Of a stretch of 17,332 bases of DNA, positions 9,946 through 17,332 are shown one piece after another. Source of the DNA: Stephanodiscus triporus (lineage: Eukaryota > Bacillariophyta > Thalassiosirophyceae > Thalassiosirales > Thalassiosiraceae). Made by a program: the position numbers and the translations under genes. The stretch spans positions 1-17,332 of the forward strand of contig JALLAZ010000303.1 of the NCBI GenBank assembly GCA_036939755.1, written 5' to 3'. The notes under the pieces were generated by a model that was not told where the DNA came from, ran no database searches, and worked only from the letters and a program-made list of their open reading frames with translations. Position 1 is the first letter of the stretch, and every line of letters starts with the position of its first letter.

Positions 9946-11504
9946 ATGGAGCGACGCCACGAATGTCGCTTGTTGCGCATGCCGGTGAAGGCCTTCCTGC
10001 TGGGCGCATTATTTATTGGGCAGTTTCAGGTCGGGACGTCGCAGCATGTTGGAGGAGGCGCGAGACTTGTCGCTAGCGGCGAATACTCATCTCCCAAGCT
10101 GCGGTCTCTAAAACACGAGGGGGGCGCCCATCTTGTGGATTCTCTCTATACCTTTGGCTCCCCGTCGACCATCGCTAGTCCTCACTCGTCGAACCCAGGT
10201 AATAAGTGCAGTAAGTCAGAATGAACATGCTCCGATGCGCTCACGTTTTCATCAAAAGTCTCACTTCTTGGACTGCTGCTCCCAATAACCTAGTACCTGG
10301 AATCCGCACATTCACGGAGGATGTTGCCTCCGGTCAAGACTGTGAATGGTGGCAAGTCTGGTGCAGCTCAAATGATCGCATCACTAACACCGATTTCGCG
10401 GCGCAGTTGAATGTCGACGACTACCCTCATCCGAAAATATCTACCCTAGTCCTGCGCTACCGCGACGATGCCGTTGTTGAATATGTATATGAGGAGTGCG
10501 ACGATTACGAAGATGTGGAAAAATACGACTTCCAATCTTGGCCTGGGAAGGATCAACCCGCTGGTATATTACCGGGCTATAACATTCATGATCTGGATGA
10601 GCACTATGAAAGACGTATCATGGAGGTGCCATCCTATATCCGAGGTCCGCTCCTCGACTACATTTCTGTGTCGATGTGCGGCGCGAAAACTAGTTACAGG
10701 GCACTAGTTTATTGCTTCGATCGCTACGGATTGAGTCCTGAATGGACCCCGTTTGCATACATGAAACATTTAACCGACTTTGGGTCGTTTGGTGACGACC
10801 CAGATGTGGTGTTGTGAGTTTAGCTGATTTGACATTGCACATCCATCACATTTGCTTGTAAGTTCAATTCATGCTCATCTGACGCACATCCATCACTTTT
10901 GCCTGTACGTTCAATTCATGCTCATCTGACGTTTTTCGTATTCCGCAAGTGTCGCCAAGAATGACGACGATCAAAACAATCATAGAAGGTGCATAATAAG
11001 TTTCGCGGCATCGGGGAATTTTCTAGGAGATCATTGGAAGTTCCTCTTTGAAAATTCACGTCAAACCGGGTACTGTGGAAGGTACGGCATACATGCCGGC
11101 GTGAGCGATGAGTTATGGCATATTACCCACAATGATAAGTACTCTACAATCATCAAGCCTGCGCTAGAGACGTGTCACGAGGTGACGTGCGTTGGTTTCT
11201 CGCTAGGGGGTGCCTTATGTGACATATTCACAATGTGTGCTAATAAGGGTGAATCCAACCTCGATGGAGAGGATGGCGAAGGTGAGGACTCGAACAAAAA
11301 GTTCAACCACTAACCTATTACCTATTTCAATCACACGCTTGTTTTTTTCTGCGCTCGTCTCTAGAAATGTATGATGACTACAACTCTCTTGCATGGACCA
11401 AGGCTGTCTTTAACGGCGAAGAGAATTTTTTGCTGGGCGAAGTTAATGCCAATGGCGCTGGCGATGACGACGCTTATAACGACGATGAAACCTGGAGGAT
11501 ATAA
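9946..11504 (+). CDS. Secreted class-3-lipase-like protein with rearranged motif order
   Basis: Four exons (9946-10210, 10294-10813, 10950-11281, 11365-11504) join in phases 1, 2 and 1, giving 418 aa; introns are 83, 136 and 83 nt. Residues about 12-32 (MPVKAFLLGALFIGQFQVG and following) look like a signal peptide. Residue 69 begins TFGSP, the segment that normally follows the nucleophile in class-3 lipases. DDYPHP (His134) resembles the usual catalytic-His region. The nucleophile motif GFSLGG (Ser346) lies near the C-terminus after CHEVTCV, where a conventional lipase has it first. GFS replaces the common GHS. The rest is an acidic, Cys-containing linker with IHAGVSDELW, plausibly the strand before the elbow. 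The phase-1 join at NKC-I-PGIRTFTED was preferred over a read-through frame because it restores the family-like Cys-Pro-Gly-(Ile)-Arg run. Start: the first ATG (9946); Met12 (9979) is an alternative. Function as an active lipase is unproven. Confidence 0.75.
10837..10930. repeat. 47-bp tandem duplication in an intron of the lipase-like gene
   Basis: Copies 10837-10883 and 10884-10930 are directly adjacent and differ at three positions that I can see. They lie wholly within the second intron (10814-10949), which explains why it is longer (136 nt) than the other two (83 nt each). Confidence 0.9.
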
Positions 11505-11911
11505 TTTCGCTCTACTCTAATAAGCGTGATATTTAGAAAGGGCACTTAGGGATTTTGGTTTGAAGTGGTATGATGGTTGCGCAAAATTTCCTGACGCGGG
11601 ACGCAATGCCCCCTGCAGCAGACGAAGTCTCCATTAACGAGTCCGATGCATGGCCTCAGTTTCAGGAGGAGCGAGCATTCCGATCATTCTTTCGGCATCA
11701 ACTTGTGTTGATGCGATTAGACAGTTATTCTTCTCGATCGCATAATACAAGAGCTAAGTTTTCTAATAATCCTACGCTATCCATTTTTGTAAGTGAATGG
11801 TTTCATACTTAGTCGTTACTACTACAAGTGGAAGTGTATCTATAGTAGAGTTCCTGCTCAACCCGCGACGAGGGCTGCGACGATGATGTCGACGATGACG
11901 GCGAGGGAAGA
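11505..11911. other. Convergent 3' intergenic region
   Basis: This lies between the stop codons of the lipase-like gene (plus) and the methyltransferase (minus). An 80-codon plus-strand frame (11570-11812) has no recognisable feature. Both 3'UTRs should be here; a CGACGATG-type repeat-like patch (about 11867-11906) is the only notable pattern. Confidence 0.5.
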
Positions 11912-12796
11912 TCAGCCCAAAGCTGTGATCGGTTTGTTTATCGTAAACATCGTAAAGTCATATCCAAATGACGATACACCTCGATGATAGCCACCGAGCT
12001 CGAGCGCATCCATGAGCGCCTGCTTACTGACATCGTCCGCTCTCAATTCCAAAATATCCTCGTCGACTTTCACTTTCAGTCCGCGCGAGCGGCAGGCCTC
12101 TGGAAAACTGCTCACTCCAAAACGCGTGTACCTATCTGCTCCGAGGATGATGGCCAGTCCGCCTTCTATCAAAGCGCAATCTATCGTGGCCGCGACCAAA
12201 TCGGCATCATTCGTACAGACGATCAAGTCCGCTCCCAAAATCAGACGGCACTGAGCATGCGAGGCGCCATTCACATCCACCCAGGCTTTGTCGCTTGGGA
12301 GTTGATCGAACCAGTTCAACCCCAGAACCTCGTGAGAGGAGTCGAGATCGTTAAGAAGGATGTTTCGCCTCAAATTTTCGAGACAGGCTGGGTTGTAGTC
12401 AGTGAAGATTACTCTATCTTCATTGGCAGTGCGTTTATTCTTCTTCTCGTGAAGGTTTCGCTTGTCCAGAAGTGTTGCGGCGGTCAGTCCTGCCAAGCCA
12501 CAGCCCGCGCCCAGTTCCATGATGTCTCCATAGGGACGAGTGTCGTCGCTCAGGACTATTATGGGATTCGCGGTCAAATAGTGGGCCAGCATAACGGCCG
12601 CCGGCCAAATTACAAAGCCTGTGTTCGTCTCGTTCTCGCCCTGATCGGCATCGTAATCGGAAGCTTGATGCAGACGAATTGTCAGCGGAGGAGAATCGCC
12701 GTCGTCTTCGCCGCCCGATGGTATCGAAAAGGTCAAATGATTGAGGCTCATTATCGCGTGAGGTGGAATGAATCTGGAATACCTGCCTGCCCACAA
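11912..12796 (-). CDS. METTL21/FAM86-type (Methyltransf_16) protein methyltransferase
   Basis: This is a single-exon gene of 294 aa. The family comprises class I S-adenosylmethionine-dependent methyltransferases, mostly protein-lysine methylases acting on chaperones and translation factors. Visible landmarks: TGFVIWPAAVMLAHYL (59-74), the family's front motif ending in W-P-A; motif I, DIMELGAGCGLAGL (91-104), the SAM-binding glycine loop; the acidic ribose-contact position in VIFTDYNP (Asp133); LNWFD (160-164); and LILGADLIVC (185-194), matching the post-II motif. The usual D-x-x-Y of many METTL21 proteins is not evident: the position reads GADLIVC. The substrate cannot be predicted. Met16 (MSLNHLTFS) is a plausible alternative start. 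The gene is head-to-head with the NAA50-like gene. A plus-strand open frame of similar length is its antisense shadow. Confidence 0.85.
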   Translation of the reverse strand: MWAGRYSRFIPPHAIMSLNHLTFSIPSGGEDDGDSPPLTIRLHQASDYDADQGENETNTGFVIWPAAVMLAHYLTANPIIVLSDDTRPYGDIMELGAGCGLAGLTAATLLDKRNLHEKKNKRTANEDRVIFTDYNPACLENLRRNILLNDLDSSHEVLGLNWFDQLPSDKAWVDVNGASHAQCRLILGADLIVCTNDADLVAATIDCALIEGGLAIILGADRYTRFGVSSFPEACRSRGLKVKVDEDILELRADDVSKQALMDALELGGYHRGVSSFGYDFTMFTINKPITALG

Positions 12797-13183
12797 AGCT
12801 GATTCTTGGTAAATAAGTTTGACTTAAATTTTAGAGATTTCGAAAGAGGTGGAGGTCCGTCGCTGAACTTTCTTGGTTGTTGGCTCCGCGGGGCGGCGGA
12901 GCTCATTTTTTTCTTCATATCCGTCGTCGTCGGTTTTTAAGTGTCGCGCCAAAAGATTTTAAAAGTAAAATTTACCACGCACACACACAAACCTCTCGCC
13001 TGCATCCCCACAACCCCACTCCATCCACACCCCCGACCCCCGCCCAACCACCCACGACGAACACACTCCCTTCAACGAGTACAAGCACCTTTAATCCACG
13101 CATTGCAACCCTTCATCTAGCTAGGCTTTCTCGACTGGGGAGTATTGAGTTGTTTTCACAGATCAGTCGAGCCATATATCAAA
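12797..13183. promoter_or_regulatory. Divergent promoter region, methyltransferase / NAA50
   Basis: These 387 bases separate two opposed start codons. The right half is strongly C/A-rich on the plus strand (about 12980-13085, with CA repeats and runs of C), a strand-asymmetric leader-like segment for the NAA50-like gene. The left part is AT-rich with TTTTAAAAGTAAAATTT near 12956-12973. No TATA box is certain. Confidence 0.5.
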
Positions 13184-13979
13184 ATGAAGGACCTCGACGT
13201 CGATTTTGGGATGATCAACGCGGACAACGTGGAACAGGTCAGTGTAGTTATGACTCAGTTGCGTCGACAGACGGATTTGATCGCATCATTCAGTCCTCGC
13301 CATGTTTGATGCTCACTAATTTACTCACCCCGGATGATATTTCCCATTTGGCCGACGTCCGACCTCGTGTGCATCGTTGTAACCACGCAGCTCAAGAAAA
13401 TTAATCTTTCGTGCTTCCCCGTAACCTACAATTCCTCCTTCTACGGAGACATGGCCAAGATGCAGGATGAGAATTTGTGCAAATTCGCATACTTCAACGG
13501 CTTCGCCGTCGGCGCGATCTCTTCCCGTATAGAGCCCATACCGGATTGGTGAGAGAACTTGCTTGTTTTATTTTTTTTGTATTGGGCTGAGTGATGAAGG
13601 GGCTATCGTTCGTTTGGAAATCCACGAATTATGGACGATCGATGGTGGGGGAAACTGTCCTAACGTCATCGTTGCGTCCATCCTTTCTAGTTCGGGAAGA
13701 CAACGCATTTACATCATGACGCTAGGGGTGCTCGCCGCCTATCGCAACCGCGGCATCGGTTCCAAGCTCGTCGCGTCCGTCCTCGATTACTTCGAATCGG
13801 AGAAGGACGGGAAGCTGTCTTCGGTCGACGAAATCATGCTGCACGTCCAAACTAGCAACTCCGACGCCATGAAGTTTTACGGCGACAAATTCGGCTTCGA
13901 GAGGGGGGAGCTGGTGGAAAACTATTACACGCGGATCGATCCGCCTCACTGCTACGTCTTGAGGAAGAAACTGAGATAA
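13184..13979 (+). CDS. NAA50: N-alpha-acetyltransferase 50 (NAA50/NAT13-type)
   Basis: Three exons (13184-13237, 13391-13548, 13691-13979) join in phases 0 and 2 across introns of 153 and 142 nt, giving 166 aa, against 169 in human NAA50. NAA50 acetylates protein N-termini that keep Met and can join the NatA complex at the ribosome. Evidence: CFPVTY places Pro28, Val29 and Tyr31 at the positions that bind the substrate Met in human NAA50; IYIMTLGVLAAYRNRGIG (77-94) holds the acetyl-CoA Arg-x-x-Gly-x-Gly loop; Tyr78 and His122 (IMLHVQ) match the catalytic Tyr and His of the family; ENYYTRIDPP is the usual C-terminal motif. The donor GTCAGT of intron 1 is weak but gives the right join. The start lies in AAAATG. 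The gene is divergent from the methyltransferase and convergent with the EDR2_C gene. Assignment is strong; the role in NatA is inferred. Confidence 0.93.
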
Positions 13980-14225
13980 AAGAGTGACGCACGGAGGGGA
14001 TGGTGGGGGGGAGTTAGGCCCGATTGCGACGATGACTCGTGCGAAAGTTTAGGGGGTGACAGCATTGTTTAGTATCAATAGCGCTGTACAATAGAGTATT
14101 GACATGGATGAAAGGCCAACAAGCAATTCTTGAGCAGAGTGGAATGAATCACAGATTGAACCTTTTTATCTATACTGGCCCATGTTTTCGTAATCAATCG
14201 TGTTCTCTAGTAAACTCTCTCCTCC

Positions 14226-16168
14226 TCATGACCGATGAACGCATACCGACTCTTGCATCTCAGGGCTGATCATGGGGCCAGTGGTATCGCTGAGGTAACT
14301 CAGCACCGTCGATCCGAGCATGCATTCCGGCATTTCGTCATCGCTTTGCGCCTCGATGGTGAAACCCACCTCCATTTGCATGTTCGGGAACTTGGGCATG
14401 AGGGACACGAATCCCTTCTTCGCCATGAATGCCCAAGAGTGAACTATATTATATTCGAGGATTTTTCGAAAGCGTCGAAGATACGGACCGAGCAAAGGAG
14501 TCAGAACACGAAACGTGACGCCAAAAAAAACACAGAGAACAACAACAACCCAAACATCACCGTCTTACTAAGGTCGCCGCGCTACATGTACAATACACCC
14601 GACTCACCGTTCACGGTCAACTCGAGGAACCTAACGTCGCCGTGACGCCCGCCGATGACCGACCCGCTGTCGGTGATCAGCACCGGCTTGCCGTTGTAGG
14701 TCTTCAACAGTCCGAAGTTGTGCCTCTCGATGTCACGCACGAGGGCCATGCACTTGAACCGACCCCTCATCCTCTCGTCGTGACGGCAGAGCATGCACCA
14801 CTTGGCGAAGAGCGCGGACGCGGGCGTCATGGTCGTCGACGATCGGCCGGATATCTCGTCGAGGAAACGACGCGACGGACGGAGGTAGTACACGCACTCC
14901 CCCCCGGGCCCGTCGTCGCTGCGCTTGAACGCGTTCGGGGATTCGTACGGCAGGTAGAAGTGCACGATGAGGACGTCGGGGATTTCGGTGCCGTCGAGCT
15001 CCGGGAAGCGGTCCGCCGCGGTCTCTCCCGTCGCCCCGACGCCGTCCGTCCTCCCGCGGTCTTCGGCCGCGCCCCCTCCCGCTCCCCCTCCCGCCGTCGC
15101 GTCCGTCGCGCCGGGCAGGGGCATGATATTCGCGGCGCTCTCGGTCCTCCTATCGCTGCGAAAGTACCGCACCGAGTACACCTCGTACAGGCTCTCGAGG
15201 CTGCACTCCTTCTTCCCGTTCTTCGCGTAATTCGGACCGCATCGGACGCGGAATTCCGTCCCGGTCGCGATCGTCCACGACGGCGTGCCCGTCGGTGCCG
15301 TCGACTCGGATCCTACGTGTTGGGGCAAGGTCGATTCGTTCGCGAATCGCAAACGTTCCGGGCCGAAGTTTGGTATCGACGACGACGACGACGACGGCGG
15401 AGGAGGAGGAGGAGGAGGAGGGGGAAGGACGTCGTCCGGCTCCTTCTTCCCGTCGTCGTCGTCGTCGTTATCTCCCTTGCCCTCGTTCCCTTTCCCCCCC
15501 CCTCCGTCGCCGCCGCTCGACCCCCCGCCCCTCCTGAACATGCTCCCGAACTTCGACGACGGCCTGTTCCTACCCCCGCCCCCTCCCCCTCCCTCGCCAT
15601 CTCCTCCCCCCGCGACCGCGGCGTCGTTGACGACGTACTCGACGCTCCCCACCGTGTAGATGCATTCGGACTGGGAGGCGTCCGAGTCGGACGTCGTCGT
15701 CGTACTCCTCCTCCTTGACGACGACGACGACGACGACGACTCCCCGGGTTGCGACCCCTCCACGATCATCACCTGCATCGACTCCGACTCGTCGTCGGGG
15801 GATATGGACAGTCGCATCGACCGCTGCCGCGACGACGACGACGACGACGACGAAGACGACGACGACGAACTTCCCCCTCCCCCTCCCGCCGGCGGGGGCG
15901 GCGCGACGTCGGAAGGCACAGGGACGTCGTCGACGACGTCCTCCCTCCGTCCTCCTCCTCCTCCTCCTCCTCCTCCTCCTCCGACCACGGGACGGATCAG
16001 ATCGCGCAACAGCCATCGCTGCGAGCCGCTCGAAGGCGTCGATGCCGCGACCCCCGATCCCCCCGCGGCGTCCGAGGACGACGACGACGACGACGACGAC
16101 GACGAGGAGGAGGTGGCCCCGACGACGGGCTTACGCCTCATCGACGACAGGAGCACCGGGGCGCCCAT
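14226..16168 (-). CDS. EDR2_C (DUF1336) protein with long Ser/Gly/Pro-rich N-terminus
   Basis: Two exons (16168-14608 and 14443-14226) join in phase 1 over a 164-nt intron, giving 592 aa. From about residue 271 to the end lies a domain of the plant ENHANCED DISEASE RESISTANCE 2 C-terminal type: a W-x-I-A-T-G-x-E-F-R-V-R-C-G-P-N-Y start, KKECSLESLYEVY, FKCMALVRDIERHNFGLLKTY, VLITDSGSVIGGRHGDVRFLELTVN-V-HSWAFMAKKG, then a C-terminal GFTIEAQ. In plants this domain follows START and PH domains and is linked to membrane and defence signalling; no START or PH domain is apparent here. The first 270 residues are pure Ser, Gly and Pro tracts with acidic patches, probably disordered. The start is uncertain: the frame is open to 16300, but Met at 16168 (just after an A run) is preferred because the sequence above it is unlikely to be coding. 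The base composition of exon 1 is much richer in GC than the other genes. Confidence 0.8.
15370..16110. repeat. Cluster of trinucleotide repeats encoding Ser/Gly/Pro tracts
   Basis: On the plus strand runs of GAC/ACG repeats (about 15377-15395, 15716-15740, 15831-15866, 16076-16104), GGA repeats (about 15399-15420) and CCT repeats (about 15952-15981) are visible. On the coding (minus) strand they read as TCG serines, CCT prolines and GGA glycines. Their nearly single-codon purity suggests recent slippage expansion rather than selection for the residues alone. They also create long open frames in every other frame, which are artefacts. Confidence 0.85.
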
Positions 16169-16614
16169 TTTTTTTTGGACGTCGTTGGAGGTCGTCGGGC
16201 GTGCTTTGGCCCGGGGCAAGTCGGGGAGTGGGGATATAATATATTTAGTACACGTATTGGGCGAGAGGGATGCCGGCCGTTGCAACCCCCCCCCCGTCAA
16301 GGGTCTTTGGTCTCTATCTACTATTATGGTTCGGTCGGAAGATTCTCTACCGTATGCTCGGAGATTGGCCCGGCCGGCCGCTCGCGGCGCGGCTCGCTCT
16401 CTAGATTCGAGAAAGACGTCTCTATCGTATCGTTCGATCGTACCTACTTTCCCGGCCCACGCATCGTACTAACGTAGTCCGCGAGCGCTCCCCTCTTCCG
16501 TCTGACCTCCACACCGTCATCACACATCAAACACAGCTGGACAACGGCCAAACAAAAAAAACAAACAACCCGCCGACACGAAATAATTGTCTTTCTATCA
16601 TACTATGATAAGGT
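16169..16614. promoter_or_regulatory. Upstream region of the EDR2_C gene, and edge of the retroelement
   Basis: For the minus-strand gene, an AT block at 16234-16248 (coding strand CTAAATATATTATAT) lies about 65-80 bases before the start and could be a TATA-like element. The frame that becomes the GIY-YIG ORF is open from about 16405 to two consecutive stops (TGA TAA, 16609-16614). Its last residues before the stops are compatible with the retroelement, so the insertion may begin within this interval. No target-site duplication is visible because the right end is outside the window. Confidence 0.45.
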
Positions 16615-17332
16615 TGCAAATGCTTCTATATCGGTAAATCACAGCGGTACATCAAAACACGCGTCCAAGAACATATAGGTGAGGTGACAAAGTTATATAG
16701 TAAATATATCCTTTCGTCTAACCGATCCCAACGCTCGTCCCAACGATCCACACAGACCACCGACGACCAGAGCGCATCCCTAATCTCCCTCGAGACCCAG
16801 GAATCGCCACTCTCAGAACAACCACTAACCCCACCACCCTACCCACCATTATGCGTTATTCTTGAAGACCGTGCCCCCCCTCCCGGACGGAATTTAACCA
16901 TGCAGCTCCGGCAGCGTGCTAATTCCGACCTGACGGAATCAATCAGCGGCAGAAGTGCCAACGACGAATCCACCAACCTCATATCGCTCCCTGATTCTAC
17001 CACCGACGAACCCCCCAACTCTAGCCAAGCATCCCCACTAATAATCGACCCCAAGCAAGACAACTGCTCCGCACTTGCTCGCCACTTATTTTCCCACGTC
17101 AAAAATCTCCAATTTAAGACAAAGGCAGAAGTAGCCGATTGGTGTCGATCCCACATTGGGATCTCCATCATTTGGAAGTCGAGCACAATCCCCTTAATGA
17201 AAACAGCGACCCTTAAAAATTGCAGACTTTGCGGTATCGAAAGAATGGCCATCCGCCGACATTTCGGAAGCGAAAATATTATCAATCTCAAGAGTGAACT
17301 ACGCGGGGTTTGTACATGTAAGACAAGGTTCC
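16615..17332 (+). mobile_element. 3' portion of a retroelement ORF: GIY-YIG nuclease and Cys-rich tail (runs off right edge)
   Basis: The plus-strand frame starting just after two stops is open to the window end (239 codons). It begins GCKCFYIGKSQRYIKTRVQEH: the YIG element (16627-16635), a conserved Arg (16660-16662) and His (16672-16674) follow the GIY-YIG endonuclease pattern. A low-complexity Ser/Thr/Pro/Gln linker follows, then SALARHLFSH, then ISIIWKSS, then CRLCGIERMAI (Cys-x2-Cys at 17221-17232), with SELRGVCTCKTRF at the end. This C-x2-C / S-E-L / C-x-C signature resembles the C-termini of GIY-YIG-bearing retroelements, such as Penelope-like or related elements of diatoms and animals. 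No reverse transcriptase is present upstream and the stops at 16609-16614 interrupt the frame, so this is a 5'-truncated or decayed copy. An open frame on the minus strand (17291-16839) is a shadow. The element class is tentative. Confidence 0.6.

Noticed and set aside
10221..10293. Read-through start of the lipase exon 2 open frame (ATG at 10221)
   Set aside because: The splice from 10210 to 10294 gives a better protein join (NKC-I-PGIR) with GTAAGT and TAG sites; the upstream stretch is intronic.
11984..12802. 272-codon plus-strand open frame
   Set aside because: It is the exact antisense of the methyltransferase gene, whose SAM-binding motifs are clear.
14642..15718. Long plus-strand open frame (358 codons), with others at 15660-16477
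   Set aside because: It is antisense to the EDR2_C exon. The product is Arg/Pro/Asp homopolymers created by trinucleotide repeats and high GC, with no domain.
16169..16300. N-terminal extension of the EDR2_C frame (44 residues)
   Set aside because: The extension crosses the AT-rich, TATA-like block and has no conserved features. Met at 16168 after an A run is a more likely start, though not proven.
16839..17291. 150-codon minus-strand open frame
   Set aside because: The plus strand of the same interval encodes a recognisable retroelement tail, whereas the minus frame has no family features.
1..17332. tRNA, rRNA, CRISPR array, prophage or bacterial operon
   Set aside because: No cloverleaf with intact arms, no spaced direct repeats and no Shine-Dalgarno-led gene strings were seen. 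Spliced genes show that the window is eukaryotic.

Overview
Nuclear DNA of a unicellular eukaryote, most likely a diatom or another stramenopile. The evidence is many short introns (74-226 nt, almost all GT-AG), compact gene spacing of 0.25-0.8 kb, an expanded EDR2_C/DUF1336 protein with long homopolymeric tracts, a lipase-like protein and an aspartic-peptidase relic of types I associate with diatoms, and a GIY-YIG/Cys-rich retroelement fragment of a kind I recall from diatom genomes. The lineage is an inference from family resemblance; no database was searched.

Layout, left to right: (1) 1-724, simple-sequence DNA with no supported gene. (2) 725-6716, minus strand, a complete RAD50 gene that I could assemble into 20 exons with phases closing throughout (1400 codons), including micro-exons of 21, 28 and 38 nt and one GC-AG intron. 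(3) 7494-8019, plus strand, a two-exon gene for a 99-aa single-span protein of the B12D/NDUFA4 type, divergent from RAD50. (4) 8533-9588, minus strand, a decayed pepsin-type aspartic peptidase gene with shifted frames, an in-frame stop and a lost catalytic triplet. (5) 9946-11504, plus strand, a four-exon secreted class-3-lipase-like gene whose motifs are in an unusual order. (6) 11912-12796, minus strand, an intronless METTL21/FAM86-type protein methyltransferase. (7) 13184-13979, plus strand, a three-exon NAA50-type N-terminal acetyltransferase, divergent from the methyltransferase. (8) 14226-16168, minus strand, a two-exon EDR2_C/DUF1336 protein with a long Ser/Gly/Pro-rich front half. (9) 16615-17332, plus strand, the 3' part of a retroelement ORF with a GIY-YIG nuclease motif and a Cys-rich tail, running off the right edge.

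The genes do not form one pathway: DNA double-strand-break repair, mitochondrial respiration, secreted hydrolases, protein methylation and acetylation, and lipid-binding or membrane trafficking. Two divergent pairs (RAD50/B12D and methyltransferase/NAA50) may share promoter regions. I did not find convincing evidence of a new multi-gene system. The most unusual items are the rearranged lipase, the micro-exon-rich RAD50 with its GC-AG intron, the microsatellite-expanded EDR2_C gene and the GIY-YIG retroelement remnant.
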